The notes beneath the pieces were generated by a model. The model saw only the letters and a program-made list of their open reading frames with translations, searched no databases and was not told where the DNA came from. This document shows, in pieces, positions 1 through 12,070 of a stretch of 64,000 nucleotides of DNA. Each line of letters opens with the position of its first letter. The first letter of the stretch is position 1. The stretch is from Agelaius tricolor (taxonomy: Eukaryota > Chordata > Aves > Passeriformes > Icteridae). The stretch covers positions 87,073,001-87,137,000 of the forward strand of contig JALJCS010000002.1 of NCBI GenBank assembly GCA_023055355.1, read 5' to 3'. The translations under genes were made by a program, and so were the position numbers.

Positions 1-3000
1 TATTTCAAATCCTCACAGGATATGCATTAATTAGTAGCAAGAGTGAGTTCCACAGATCCAGTGCTTATCCCTGACTTATTTCTCCAACATAAAGACTGCC
101 AGTGGAATTTCTCCTCAGAGAGTTTAAAAAGCCCCAAACAAAGCAAACTTTCAAAGCAACACGTTGCAGAGACATGTTGCATGTCATAAGGGAGAGTCAC
201 TATTTCTGTGTGGGTCAGAGGGTCCTTCTGGGGCTGAAAGAGCATCTCAAACATCATTAAAGATATTCTGCTAAGGTGACCTCCTGGCTACTATCTTCCA
301 TCACAAGCAATTCTTAATTGTCAGAAGACATCCTTTGTGTTGTTGCAGTCGATTTCAAGGAGTAAGAAGAGTAAGGAATTTTCCTCCAGGCAAAGAAAGA
401 TAACTGGAGATTTACACATGTTTTCAGTGGAAGTACACTAAATCCGTATGTCTACATCTGGAAGCATTCTCTGTTGGTTTTGGACATGGAAATAATGAAG
501 TTGAGATTTCTGTTTTGCAAAAAAATAAATTCTAAAGGATGGAAATCAGTCCACAGAGCAAATTTTGGATTTTGTCCTACTTTTTTTCTTTTTGGATTTA
601 AAGAACTTTGAAAGGTAGGTTAATTCCAGCCCAGAGGAGATAAAAATCCTGAAAAATTCTTATTCCACTTCAAACTAACTAGCAGAAAAGAGGACTGCCT
701 TGTTTCAGGTTTGTTTCCAATACATTTCCCAAATTCTTGTTTGCTCATATATTTTGAGACTTTTTTCTTGCTGGAACTTTATTCTTTGTAAAAGTTTTAA
801 AGCCTATCACTAAATTCAGAAATAGCATGGGGCCCTGTTCTCTTCAGATAAGCCTCAGCAATTTTACTTAAAAACTTCTCTTTAAGTGTTAGTCAACTTT
901 AGGGCCTGCAGGCTGGGAAGAGAATACATGGATTTTTTGGAAATTGTACCGACACATCAGGTTAGAGCTGAATTTAAGTTCTGTGAAATGAAGATTCAAA
1001 CCAATAGAAATATTTCCATATTTAAGCATTCCAATGAAAACAATTTTAATTGGAGCTATTCCCTTGCTGGGTTTATAAGCCAAACACTGCATCATTTTGC
1101 TAGAAAAGAAGAGCCAGATTTCTTAGCTTCCAGTAAATTTCACAGTCTATTTTCATTCTTTATGTGGAGTGAAATACAGTGAGTATGGAATGACAAAAAT
1201 TAAAATGCAAATTAAGTTTTTAGAATTATTTGCTGTGAGAGATACAGAAATGCAAATCCACTGAAGAATATGATCTCAAGGTTGAACATTTCCTCTGTTT
1301 AATTTCAAATCAGTGAGGAATTTCTGTACTTTTGAATTGCATCCTATGGCTGACGTTTGCAATGCTATCCCTGGTGTGCAATACAAAGGAGTGTTAATTA
1401 TTTAATGATGTGGATGGGCAGCCCATGGCAATGGGGAGAGTGGGAAATAAGAAAGATGAGCAGAAGGAAACAAAGACAGTGATGTAATGTAAACAATGAA
1501 CTTTTAAAGCTCTGTCCTGAAAAAAACCTTCTGGATTACCATAGCAACAGAAGCCAGGAGCATGGCATGGGCAGCACCTCCACCACCCTCAAAGGCTGTG
1601 GCTGATGAAGGGAAGTGAGTGTCTGGGATGTGCTTTGCAGAGGGTTTTTTTGGGATCCTTTGCCTAGAAGTTTGGAATCTGTTCCCTTAGCTGCAGATGC
1701 CTTCCAAGAGATGCATAATTGTCCCTTCTGGCACCCACCTTTTTACTTTGGCAGAGCCAGGACCCTTCACAAACTGCTTCCCAGAAGAGCACTGCCTATG
1801 CCAGTCCTGAGGAATGATCTCCCATACCTAACCCAGGCTTGAAGCCAAAATAGACCTTCACAGCGCGTTGTTTCTCTACTCAGACAATAAATACCATACC
1901 AGTGCCCTCTCTCAGACCCCAGACCACAGCCAAGACAGAGTTTGGGAGACCAAACCAGAGGACCAGGGAAGGTGAGGTTCCAGCAATTCTTGTAAGATGT
2001 CACAGTGTCAGGAGTTTATTTTAGGAGTTGACATTGGATGTTATCTTTGTATCTACATGAGTCTTGAAGGACTGCTCTGTAGATAACACTATAAATCACT
2101 TTGGTAATGAAGTAATTTCCATCTAAACAATCCTATAAGTTTGTGAGCTTCCAAGGAAATTGCCAGGGGCTCAGTTTTTGTCTTTGGTGGAAGCATGTCT
2201 AGATCTATATTGCTTCACAGCATTTTTTCCTACATGTTAGAGCTTGGGAGAATAAAATAATTCATATACCAAGTAGAAATAATAAATTATCAGAGAAGGG
2301 GGCTTAAAATTCACCATACATAAGAAAAGATGGATCATTATAACTTATTATGAAATTCCTTTACTGCCAAGCTTTGAGGTTCAGTGCCAGAACATAATAA
2401 AGCCAGTGAAGCTCAGTGATTAAACTCTGCTTCCTCAACCCCTTTTAATACAGATGGGAAAAATGCAGGGAGGGGATGGTAATAATGCCGAGTCAAGGAG
2501 AAGTTATTCTGAAACACACCTTGGGGACAGCAGGTGTGGTAATAAATTAACTCTATATACTTCAAGGCAGGGCCAGAAAGACACAGAGGAATTCCAGCAA
2601 AGAGTAACTTGCACATGGCAGAGCCTGCCAAGCAATAACCTGCTGATGGTAGGATCCATTCTTGGAGAAGCTCCATGCTCAAAGCACTCACAGACAATTG
2701 AACAAACATGGCCAGACCTGTTCCTGCACTGCAGCCCCTTTCCAGCACTGGTGCTTTTCCAGCATGGTACATTGATCTATCAGTGAATGATGTGGTGCAC
2801 CCTGGCTGGGGAAGGCATTGAGGCAAAAAGTGCCCTTGGAGAAGTTTTGAATCCATCCATCCTTCCATACCTACACTGAAATAATCGCAGTGTCACCTAA
2901 CCTGGGACCCATGGCTGTGGATCTGACATCCACTGACAGAAAATGGTACTTGGGGAGCTGCAGCAGCACCTGATCTCCACAGCTAATCCAGGCAGGAGGT

Positions 3001-5346
3001 GATTTAATCCCTTCTCTTCCCTCGTATAGTGGAGGGTAACTCAAGGAAGGAATAAAGGTTTTGAAGTACAGTAAAGTTCATGCTGCCCTGCTGTGTGCCC
3101 TCATCTTGAGAACAAACAGCACAAAAACCTGGTGGTGCAGCTCCTTTAAAAGACCTAAGAATTCAGTATCCTGATGTCTTCACTCTCAGATTCAATGATG
3201 CACACAAATAGTCTCATTACTCCTCTTTTCATCCTCCTCCAATGTTTTATATACCAGGTATTGAAAATCAATATAGGAATTTTAAAAATTGTGTCCAGAA
3301 CCAACCAGGACAAACCCAATCCAGCATCAACAATTGCTGGACAGTTTTATGGTTACATCTTAAAGGCTTTGGAGCAACAATAAAAAAAAAAATTGTAGCA
3401 GTTGAATGTTAATCACACCAGACTATGAAGTTTTGTTGACATTTGTGGCCCCTGTAATTACATGACCCAGATTCTGCATCTCCTTTTGCTCGTTTCAGAA
3501 GTCCAGATTTAAGAAGCAGATCTCTGTGACATTTTAATGATCTGCAATTTACACAAAGAATGGGACACTCAACTGATAGCTTTCAACATTGCATTTTTTG
3601 GTAGGAAGTTTTACTGTGCAATCCCTCTTTTCAACCTGCATCCATGTGCTGAAAGTGTAAGAAGTTCTAAGTGTTCAAGGGTGATAAGATTGAGCCTTAA
3701 ATGGAAGTCAGAGTGCATTTCTATCTCTCCTCCCCCAGTATGCTTTGTTTGTAGAGATGCCATGGTGTACTCAAATATAGCCTTCTACTTGTTAACACTT
3801 ATGAAAAACATCTCAGCTCAATTGTAGAAAAGTGAGCAATTTGCCTGTCTAGATTTCTGAAAATAAAGAATTTTATAGTGAAAAAAAACTCAGATAAACT
3901 TCTCAAAAAGCTACATTTTGCTTTAGGTCTGAAATATCAGTAGTTTGTTTCAATTTTCTTTGTGAGAAACTGACTATGAAACATATTTTTCTAGTCTCTC
4001 CCAGCTGAAGGATGCAAGATCTCTTTACTTAATGGATTTTACATGGGAATTAATGGGAGAAAGGTTGGTGGTCTTGCTTGCTAGGGACAAGTTTAATTCT
4101 AAATGCTATCAAGTATTATAGAGAAATCAATGGTCATGACATGCATTAGAAAATCCTTCCTGAAGAGAGAGCCTTTGCCTATAAGGTATGGAAAAATTAT
4201 GTTCTTGAGGAATACCTGATCATGTATGTCAGAAGCAGACAGGACTTCCTTGACATCCAGGTATACACAACAGCCCAGCATGTTCTGTCTCAGAAATTGA
4301 GGTTGTTTTACCAGGGCATGGAGTAAGAAACAGTCTGGAAAAGGAGAGAAAAGGAAATGATATCTTCATGTGGTTAGGTAGAGGATAACAATGTGTAAGA
4401 ACTAACAGGTTCAAAAAATGGGAAAGAAAATAAGCTCTGTGCAACTCAAAATGGACAACTCAGAAAGTAGCTAGGACTGGCCAAAAGAGGTGAACAGTCT
4501 TAGAAAAATTAGGCAAGTCTCCTGCAAAAAGAAGAGCAGAAGAGTGCAGCACCTTTCCAGGAGAAGGTAAGGAAGCTTTTAACGACAGATGTGATCCTGA
4601 GGTGTGGGGGGACAGTCCCTGTCCCCTGGCAGTGACCTGCACTGAAACTGGTGACATCAGAAGAAGCTTCATTGTACAGAAGCTGGGAGACATTCAAATG
4701 GGACAGACATCCCTCACGGCTGTCATGAGGAAAGGTCCTGGGGATGAGAGGGGGATCCTTTGGCTCTGTAAATTTGGGAGGGAAAGGAAAAACAGAAGCC
4801 CCTCTTCATCTCAGCTCATGTAACCATGATGTGTTCACGTATGATTCCAGCTCAGAAAGACTGCTGGAATGCACCTTTGGAATATGGAAGTGTAAGATGT
4901 TTAGCAGCTACAACTTCTGCCTGTCTTTCACTGGACACTGGACACGCAACTGTCTTCTCCTCAAACCTCTGTTTGCAATGTGGGAGCACAAGTGGCAAAG
5001 CTTAATGAGCTCTGTAAATTTGTTATTAGAATACTCCTGAAGGTCCATAAAATCATGATCTTCAAAACACAAAATAAGAAAACTGAGTTGTTTGAGTTGG
5101 TTTTTTGGTTGGTTTTTTTAATGGCATCCTGTAGGAAAAAGCACCTATGAAAGAAGCATTTCCCTAATGTAAAGAACAGGAAAGAAGTGGGAATAAAAAA
5201 CCACAAATGAAACTTACAAGTTTTAAAATATAATAAGTGATTGATAGGAAAAGCTAAAGAGTCAATAGAATAGCAACAATTGCAAGGATTACAAACAATA
5301 AGAAGAAATATTTAGGGCAGAAAAGAAAAGCAAAGGTCAAGTATAA
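1..5346. other. Unique AT-rich sequence, no gene recognised
   Basis: I see no coding exon, RNA gene or recognisable transposon in this stretch. Open frames on both strands are short, overlap one another and show no domain. CpG is rare. The only items singled out are a forkhead-like and an RFX-like motif near 1.5 kb, listed separately. Very old repeats could be hidden here. Confidence 0.6.
1489..1548. promoter_or_regulatory. Candidate forkhead plus RFX X-box site pair
   Basis: GTAAACAA at 1489-1496 fits the forkhead consensus. ATTACCATAGCAAC at 1535-1548 is close to the palindromic X-box bound by RFX factors (consensus like GTTRCCATRGCAAC). The sites are about 40 bases apart. FOXJ1 and RFX proteins act together on cilium genes in vertebrates, so the pairing is suggestive. 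No promoter or transcript can be seen here, and both motifs can occur by chance. Confidence 0.3.
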
Positions 5347-5428
5347 GGTTTAGTTGAGGTGTTGGGGCATGGGTTGGACTTTATGACCTTGAAGGTCTCT
5401 TCCAACATAGTCATTCTATGAATTCTGT
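5347..5428 (+). mobile_element. CR1 LINE, 3' terminal fragment
   Basis: The sequence reads like the last ~80 bases of a bird CR1: a GGTTGGACTTTATGACCTT block, then AAGGTCTCTTCCAACATAG, then a degenerate copy of the terminal ATTCTATGA repeat. CR1 is a non-LTR retrotransposon that usually inserts as 5'-truncated copies, which explains the small size. Orientation is plus because the terminal repeat is at the right end. Confidence 0.85.
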
Positions 5429-5814
5429 AAATAAGTTATCGACCAGATTCAGATATAAAATAATACAGTAAGTATATATAAGATCAAAAATTTTAAAGAA
5501 AAAGTTTTCTTCAGATATTTCTGTTCTATATTTGAAAGATAGATACAAAACAAAAAGGTCTAAGACCAAGTAATGTTGTGAATTAAAAAAAAATTACTAT
5601 TCATATCAAAAGAAGATATGAAGCAGAATTTGATACCAGATTTCTTCAAATGAACAAATCAAGAAAATAATTTACATTAGGAATCAAGAAGGGATGAAGC
5701 AAAAATTGCCCAGATCTGCTGGGGTTATATGGTAATTCATCCTGGTAAATAAGGCAGTCTGTATATTCAGACAATTTTTTCTTTTTATTCCTCTGTAAGA
5801 GAGAAAAGGGAGAA

Positions 5815-6320
5815 ACCAGATATCATCAGTCAGTCTGATGTTTCTCATGGGCCAGGCAGTGGGGCAGTAAGTTCAGGACTCTGTCAGTGAAGAGTTAGAC
5901 CTTAAGAAGGGAATTGATGCCAGGCAAAATGGTTTTAATGGAAGGTACATCTTGTTAAACAAGCCTGTTATCTCTTTTTGATAAGATTATAGGTTTGGAT
6001 GATTAAGACAGCTGTGCTGAGGAGGTACCTTTGGATTTCTCCAAAGCATTTCACTTAATACTGCCTGACACACTGATTAAAATCTTGAATTAAAGGGAAT
6101 CAACAGGGCAAAAAATAGATGGATGAAAAACTGTCTCACTGACACAACTGGAAATGGAGTTATCAACATAGCTAGTGCTGGGTGGGGCCATTAGTAGAGG
6201 ACTTGTCTGGTCACCAGCTCTTGCTCAGATAACATATGATGCTTTCACTTCTGATACACCAGGTGATATATATTTGCCTTTTAACACGTGTTATGAGAGG
6301 AATGATTAGAAAAGTGTGGT
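5815..6320 (+). mobile_element. Very old CR1-like LINE, reverse-transcriptase fragment
   Basis: Read in shifting plus-strand frames, this stretch resembles the CR1 reverse-transcriptase core. Around 5822 there is a decayed version of the NYRPVSL block. Around 5925-5965 there is a QNGF.GR..L.NK block. Around 6005-6085 a segment ending PLDFSKAFH..LPDTLIKIL corresponds to the family's VYLDFSKAFDTV..ILL.KL. Stops and frameshifts interrupt it throughout, so it is dead. The decay is far beyond the other CR1 pieces in this window, pointing to an early insertion. The 3' limit is uncertain. Confidence 0.6.
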
Positions 6321-6743
6321 TTTTTTTAGTTTTCATCCGGAAAATTAAGGCTCATAATGCCTAATCAGGGTGCAAGGACACAAGGACAGGAAAGAAAGAA
6401 CACAAATATCTCTGCAGGAGATATTTATTAAAAAAATATGTTTGTAGGACAGTCATCCTTTCTCCAGACACAACACTGGATGGTTCATGTGCTAGATATT
6501 TCATCTGGCTGAGCTGACAGATATGGGGCAAACAGATACAGAAATAAAGGGAGACCAGAAGAGGACCAGACCCAAACACTAATCGAGAAATAATGAAATA
6601 AACCTTTCTTTAGAAGATTTGAAGAACACAATCTATCCAGGTTATTTGTGAGACAGTGGGAATGAGGGATTTGTTCCTACCTGTGTCTCTGCAGATTGCT
6701 GAGAACCAACATCATATACAACAGCATGCTAGGTAAAATTGAT

Positions 6744-6760
6744 AAAAAAAAAAAAAAAAA
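6744..6760. repeat. A17 homopolymer
   Basis: A run of 17 adenines. I see no retrotransposon 3' end or coding sequence immediately upstream that would make it a retrotransposition tail. Confidence 0.95.
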
Positions 6761-7127
6761 GATGAATCAAGAGACCTCTTAGGGTCTTTCCCAGACTTGT
6801 ATTCTCTTATATTGTGACATTATGTGTTTTAAGTTAGGAAAAAAATGTCAATGTCCTAGTTGTGAGATAAATTAGATATTTAAGCAGCTACCAGTAAAGG
6901 TGCTGAATTCTCCTTCATTTGAAGTCTGTTCAAGGAGATTAGTTATCCTCATTAAGCACAAGCTTAGTCCAGATTTTAGGGAAGATTGCCATGGCCTGTG
7001 CCACCCTGCAGGATCCATCTCTTAATCCACAGAATGGGAGTATTTCTGTCAACATATCTTTGCTATTTGCACCTCCATGCATCTTCTCTGATGCTTTAAG
7101 CAGTACCTGGGCATCTCTCTGTCTTCC

Positions 7128-7172
<45 letters not shown>

Positions 7173-7196
7173 TATATGTGCACACACACATACACA
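7128..7196. repeat. AT dinucleotide microsatellite with CA-rich flank
   Basis: About 34 bases of alternating TA are followed by a mixed ATACACATATATGTGCACAC stretch. The compound structure suggests an AT tract that has partly mutated into CA/TG repeats. It produces spurious tyrosine-isoleucine frames on both strands. Confidence 0.95.
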
Positions 7197-8819
7197 AGTA
7201 TAAAATGACACTCCTGGGGTTAAATTTCTTCATGGTGCTTCTTTAATATACAGCACTAACTTCACCAAGTTACCTCTGGAACTATAAATCTGGACTTTTC
7301 TGGGGGCTGAGTTATTTTAAAAAGCCTGAGGGGTGGGAAAAAGCTTTCAGCTGTATCTTCAGGCTGCTCTGTAAGTCTCCTGAAGTCTCCTGAGACACAT
7401 CTTTACTTTGCCAGCCTTTGTGTCTGGCTCGGGTCTTCTCATAGGGAACTATTTCAGTTTTCTTCCAAAAAGCTTTTGTCAAGGAAATCTCACCAAGCTA
7501 GATGCTATGAACATTTTGGACCTTTACTAAGAGAAATTTTGTTGGAATTGAGTCCTCTCCTTTAACTGGGAGGTGAATAGGTGGGTGTTGGGGTGCAGAC
7601 CTTGGGCTCAGTGCTCTGCTCTGCCCCTGCATGAGCTGCAGGGAAGCACCCAGAGGTCCTGGTTACCCCTTTCTTGCAACAATGGCTTTTCTCTGATGCA
7701 TGAAGAAATTCCAGTCATCCTGGGTAAATTTCCAAGAAAAAAAATTGCCTTGGAAGAAAACTGACATGCCTTTGCTTCTGAGCTGTCATGTAATTATTAT
7801 AATGCAATCTTTTCTCATATTTTACCACATTATTTCATGTTTATAGAGAAGGTTGGAAGTAAAGCACACACTTTGATTGCTTTGCAGAACCCAATGATTA
7901 GTAATATTCTTACAGTCTAGGTTTCCCAACAAATAATTGCCTGGTTTTGGCTTGTTTGGAGTAACATATTCTTAAATTATTGTGATTTTGCCATCAAAGA
8001 CTTTTCTCTTCTTGTGCCTTATTTTTTCAAGCAATATCCCAAGGAGTATCATCCTTTAATAATTTAGCAATTTGGCAAGGCAAGACAGTAGCACTAAGAA
8101 AAATATATGGAAATTTTGGAAAATGTCAGAAATAGTGATGTGGAGAATGCAGTAATCAAAGATCACTCTCTCTGAAGTCACTGTCCTTCGAGATTCACTC
8201 ACAGGAGCTCTGAAACTGAAAATTCCTGGGGTGACCAACAGTGATTTAGGGGATGAGTAGGTTAGGAGGGACAATCTTCTTTTCAATGAAGTTCCACTTG
8301 GCCCCTCTGACTCAGGGAGAAAAGCTAGGACTGTTATATTATTATCATGATTAGTAGTACTTTAGTAGTACTTTGCCTTTTTTGACTTAGTATTAACATT
8401 TTTTCCCTTACTAAATAGGGCTTCTCAGTGAGTGTAGTTATTTTCATTTTTTTTAAAACTGCATGCTTTCAAATCCGTGTGCATATTTATTTTATTTTCT
8501 GAATTCATTACTAGGTCTTTAAAAGCACCTTCTAGTTTATTACTCCTGAAGTAATTATTAGAAATATGAAGGTTCACAGTGTCTTGTCTCCTGCTGATAA
8601 TGTTTCTATTACGAGCATCTTAGAGAAAAGCTGACAGCTGAGTTTGCTCTGTACCACAAAACTGAATTTCCACTGATTTCAGTTGGAGCAGGGTAGCATC
8701 AGTTGATTCCTACTGATTTCAGTTGGATGTTAGGAGATGTCTAAATAGGAATTAGAAACCTAAATACTTTGTTGTAGCAGGGATTTAGGGAGTAATGAGA
8801 TGGATTTCTGCAATAAGCT

Positions 8820-9105
8820 GGGAGCTCATCAGCAGGAGGTAACTAAGGAGAAGAAAGACATGTAATAGTCAGATAACAGCTGAACATGAGCCATAGAAAT
8901 GGTGCAGGTGTGAGGAAGGCAAAGACACTCCTGGAGTGTCTCAGGGGAAGAATCTCCAGCAGGGAAGTGTTAAGTTGTGCTGCAATACTGCTCCCTTCTC
9001 CTCACCCCTTTGAAAAGAAAGATGAGTTTATATTTCAGAGTCACAGAGGGGTCATGGTGGTGGCTGGGGAAAGGAGATTTCACCACTTGGAAAGAGTCTG
9101 ACCAA
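8820..9105 (+). mobile_element. Old CR1-like LINE, ORF2 C-terminal fragment
   Basis: A plus-strand frame contains GVRKAKTLLECLRGRISS followed by REVL, then SPHPFEKKDEF and, near its end, HHLERV. These match in order the segment just after the CR1 reverse-transcriptase core (family pattern VRKAKTILGCIRRGISSREVL, SPHFKKD, LERVQRR). The insert between them and the loss of the usual LVRPHLEYC block show decay. This belongs to the old stratum of CR1 seen at 15.7 kb. The 5' limit is approximate. Confidence 0.6.
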
Positions 9106-11261
9106 GCTGGGAGCTTGTCCCATCCTGCAGAAGGATGAGTGAGAAGAGGTGTGGCTGTCACCTGTAAACACACCACTGGGTCAGCACCAGGGAAATATCA
9201 GAACGAGTTAATTTGAGGAACACAGATATAAGGAAAATGAGGTACTAACTGCTTATGGATAAATGTCTGAAAGTTAGAAAAATGCCCCTAATTGTTTAAT
9301 TGTTGCAGCAATTGTTGAGATTCTTGAAGAATCTATAATAAAGCCAAAAATGTTTCTGTAGTTTTGGGGAGTTTTCTTTTTTTTTTTTTTTTTTTTAATT
9401 TTTTTTTTTAGAAGAATGATCAGCTTTTAGATGGAACTTGATGATATGTGACAGCTGGAGATGAGACTTGTCCCAGCAGATCCTTCCAGTGTCCTCTTCC
9501 TAGGGATTGTTAAGCATTGTTTAAACACAGGATTGTCCTCTGTCTCAAGCAGGCAGGGTTTTCCAGTGGAGACTAATTCCTGTCAACATTTGGAATGTGA
9601 CAAGAAAAGCCTGAGTCACAACAAAGCCTGCCACTGTCTCCAGAGTGAGCAGTCCAGGGAGCTCTCCCATTTTTCTGGGGTAAAAAGCCATTCCTGAGGA
9701 TGACTGAGGAAAACTCAGGAATATAAATAATTGTCTGTGCCATTTTTTAAAGTCTCAACAAAGATGCTGCTGCAAGAAGTAGGACAAAAGAACAAAGAAT
9801 GAGTATAAAGTCAGTTCTTTTGCAAGAGATGGGAAAAAAAAGACTTCTGTCCTGCATGTGCCCTTGGGACTATTTATCTTGTGAAAATCTGGTGTTTGCT
9901 CTCATTATTTATTACTGCTTTCTCCTGAAATAAGCAATACTGAATGTGGAGCCCAAGGTGAAATAAAAGTTTTTTTGTGAATTGAAACAGTCTAATGGCC
10001 ATCATTCTGACCTGCTGGTTTTTGTTCTGTCATTCTGAGAATGTCACAGAGTGGCCAAGTCAGCCCTGGCTCCCAGGCTAGCTTGCTCAGCTTGAGAGAC
10101 CTGAGTGTGCCCAGAGGGTGTCTGCTTATATCTTAGCAAGCTGAATATAGCTTGTGAAACCTCATCATTTCCACTGAGCCTTACAGTGCTTAGACTCCAG
10201 CAACTTCAGTGCCTGTCAAATGAGGCTTTAGGCAGATTTGCTAATGACCTTGAGAGATGGACAACACTGGAGCAGCACTAAATGAACAACATTTTCAATT
10301 TGAGTGTCTTCCACCTTGCAGAGCACTGCTCGGCCATGATCTCCTAGTTAAAAAGGGAGGGAGACTGGGGCCCAGTGGCAGCTTACAAGAGCCTCTTTTA
10401 ATTAAAAATAAAACACCTCTATGAAGGTATTGTGCTGCTTGTTTTGTTGAACATATCTACCCACTCCCTTCAGCCACTCTTCTCATCCTGAGAAGCAGCT
10501 CATGCTGTTCAGCTTCCAGAAGCTGAAATTTGCTTTTAGAAATTACAGCAAACTAAATTCTGTGGTATTTATTGCAGGAAACATATTTACAGAAGGTGTT
10601 CATGGTTGATCATATGATCCAAGTATCCACCAGCAGCACTGTGCCTGGCCACTTGAACTATATTTAGAGAAAATGAAAATCCTATTTTAGTCTAGTATTA
10701 TTTCTCAAGTCACACCCAGGGGGTCCTTAGGCAAAATGGGCTTGTTGTGCAGGAGTCTGTACATATGTAATGTGGGAGTCAGGAGTCTGGCTCAAAGGCT
10801 CCCATGATCAAAGCTATAAAACTGTGAAAGTGGGACAGAGAGGCTGGTAATTAGCTTATTTTGAGAGCTGTGCTTAGGTGGTGTAGAAATTCCCTACTGT
10901 CTATGCAGATCCTAGGAAATTAGCCCTGATCCAACTCACTTTTCACCCCCCTCAGCTTCTGATGCCAAACTAGCTGCTATAGCTGAAATCAGGCACCAAC
11001 TGCAGCTGTACATGACTCTGAATGGGGCTGTAATTGGAGAGAAATAAAGCAGGATTGGAGAATAAAGCAGGATGCAGGATTCATCTCACCCTGCATTAGG
11101 CACCTACAGAGCAGAGCCCTGACCCACTTATTCAGTGAAGAGACACAGCATCTTTAAGGTGTGTCCTGCCAGGGTGGATGTCTGAAGCAGACCAGGCAAA
11201 ACTCTCTCTGAAAGTGCCTCTTTCTCTCTGTTCCCTCTGAAGAGTGTACAGTTGACACCCA
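9106..11261. other. Unique sequence, no gene recognised
   Basis: It holds a T-rich tract (9377-9409) and an 18-bp two-copy duplication at 11043-11078 (AATAAAGCAGGATTGGAG type). No domain, splice-bounded open frame or transposon was recognised. Confidence 0.55.
9377..9409. repeat. Poly-T tract
   Basis: Twenty T, then AA, then eleven T. It could be a decayed poly-A tail of a minus-strand insertion, but no such element is visible to its left. Confidence 0.95.
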
Positions 11262-11270
11262 TGTGTCAAC
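11251..11270. repeat. Perfect 8-bp inverted repeat at an LTR edge
   Basis: GTTGACAC, a 4-base CCAT loop, then GTGTCAAC. The right arm lies at the start of the LTR-like sequence. It may be a chance match between host flank and LTR terminus, or mark where the element joined. Confidence 0.7.
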
Positions 11271-11545
11271 ACACCCTGGTTTTGGCTGAAATAGAGTTAA
11301 TTTTCTTCTTAGTAGCTAATACAGCACTTTATTTTTGATTTAGTCCAATGACAACTGCTCACACACTCCAGCTGGGGCTGACCAGGGCTTGCTGTGAGTC
11401 AAGGACTTTTCAGTGTCCTGTGCTCTGCTCTCAGCAGGTGCACAGGAGTCATGAGGCTGCATGGGCAGAACAGGTGACCTGAACTGGCCAAAGGACTTTT
11501 CTACACCACAGAACATTTTATTCAACATATAAACAGTCCCAAAAA
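11262..11545 (+). mobile_element. ERVL-type LTR, U3 portion
   Basis: The stretch starts TGTGTCAACACACC. It then has a GGCTGAAATAGAGTTAATTT block, and later ACCTGAACTGGCCAAAGG and CAACATATAAACAG. In that order these resemble the U3 region of the common bird ERVL LTRs, with TATATAA-like promoter sequence near the right end. It is cut before a normal R/U5 and 3' terminus, because integrase-like sequence begins within about 30 bases. Family assignment is from memory of the motif order, not from a search. Confidence 0.6.
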
Positions 11546-11565
11546 CCTGCCAAGGCAAGAACCAT

Positions 11566-12070
11566 GCTCTTACAGTCGTGAAAATAACCACTGGATGGCT
11601 GGAAACAGAACCTGTACCCTATGCCACCACTTGGAACACTATCCTGGGCCTTGAAAAGAAAATTTTAGGGAGATATGACATCCCAGGAATAATTGACTCA
11701 GACAATGGTATTCATTTGGGAAACAGACTCATAGACACTTGGCACTGAGGGGGGCTATCACATCCCACATCATTCCCCAGCCTCTGAGAATACTGAATGA
11801 TGCAAAGGATTGTTAAAGACTACACTGAGAGCAGAGGATGGTGGGACATTCAAACATTGGAGATATATATTTAGCAAAAGCCACCTTCAAATATTGGAGA
11901 TACACTTTTAGCAAAAGCCACCTTGCTGGCCAACACTGGAGGATCTGCCCATCAGGCAGTCCCTGCCCAATCAAAACTTTATGTTTTGTAGAAAGGACAG
12001 AATTGCTGTAGTGCCCATCAAAAATATTCTGGGGTTAAACCACAAGAGTGGTGTTGTCCTTCTTTTCTCC
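11566..12070 (+). mobile_element. Decayed ERVL-type integrase fragment
   Basis: A plus-strand frame is open from about 11572 to a TGA at 11746-11748. It looks like the middle of a retroviral integrase core, with the second catalytic aspartate visible in an S-D-N-G motif (Asp codon at 11701). Further integrase-like sequence follows in other frames to about 12070, interrupted by stops and a 37-bp tandem duplication. The N-terminal zinc finger and first catalytic aspartate are missing, as are gag, protease and reverse transcriptase. The piece is non-functional. It sits directly after the LTR fragment, so an internal deletion or recombination is inferred. Confidence 0.7.
11849..11922 (+). repeat. 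37-bp tandem duplication inside the integrase fossil
   Basis: Two adjacent 37-base copies (11849-11885 and 11886-11922) begin TTCAAA and end TTTAGCAAAAGCCACC, with 4 mismatches. The duplication adds a number of bases not divisible by three and so shifts the frame. It must postdate the element's last activity, or have killed it. Confidence 0.9.

Larger units (their letters stand above)
6321..8819. other. Unique sequence with simple repeats, no gene recognised
   Basis: This stretch contains an A17 run at 6744-6760, an AT/CA microsatellite at 7128-7196 and a small perfect hairpin at 6404-6426 (9-bp arms AAATATCTC, 5-base loop). Otherwise I recognise nothing. The frames that cross the AT repeat are artefacts of the repeat. 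Confidence 0.55.

Noticed and set aside
2413..2868. 151-codon minus frame
   Set aside because: A plus frame overlaps it, the residue composition is not domain-like, and no splice or promoter context is seen.
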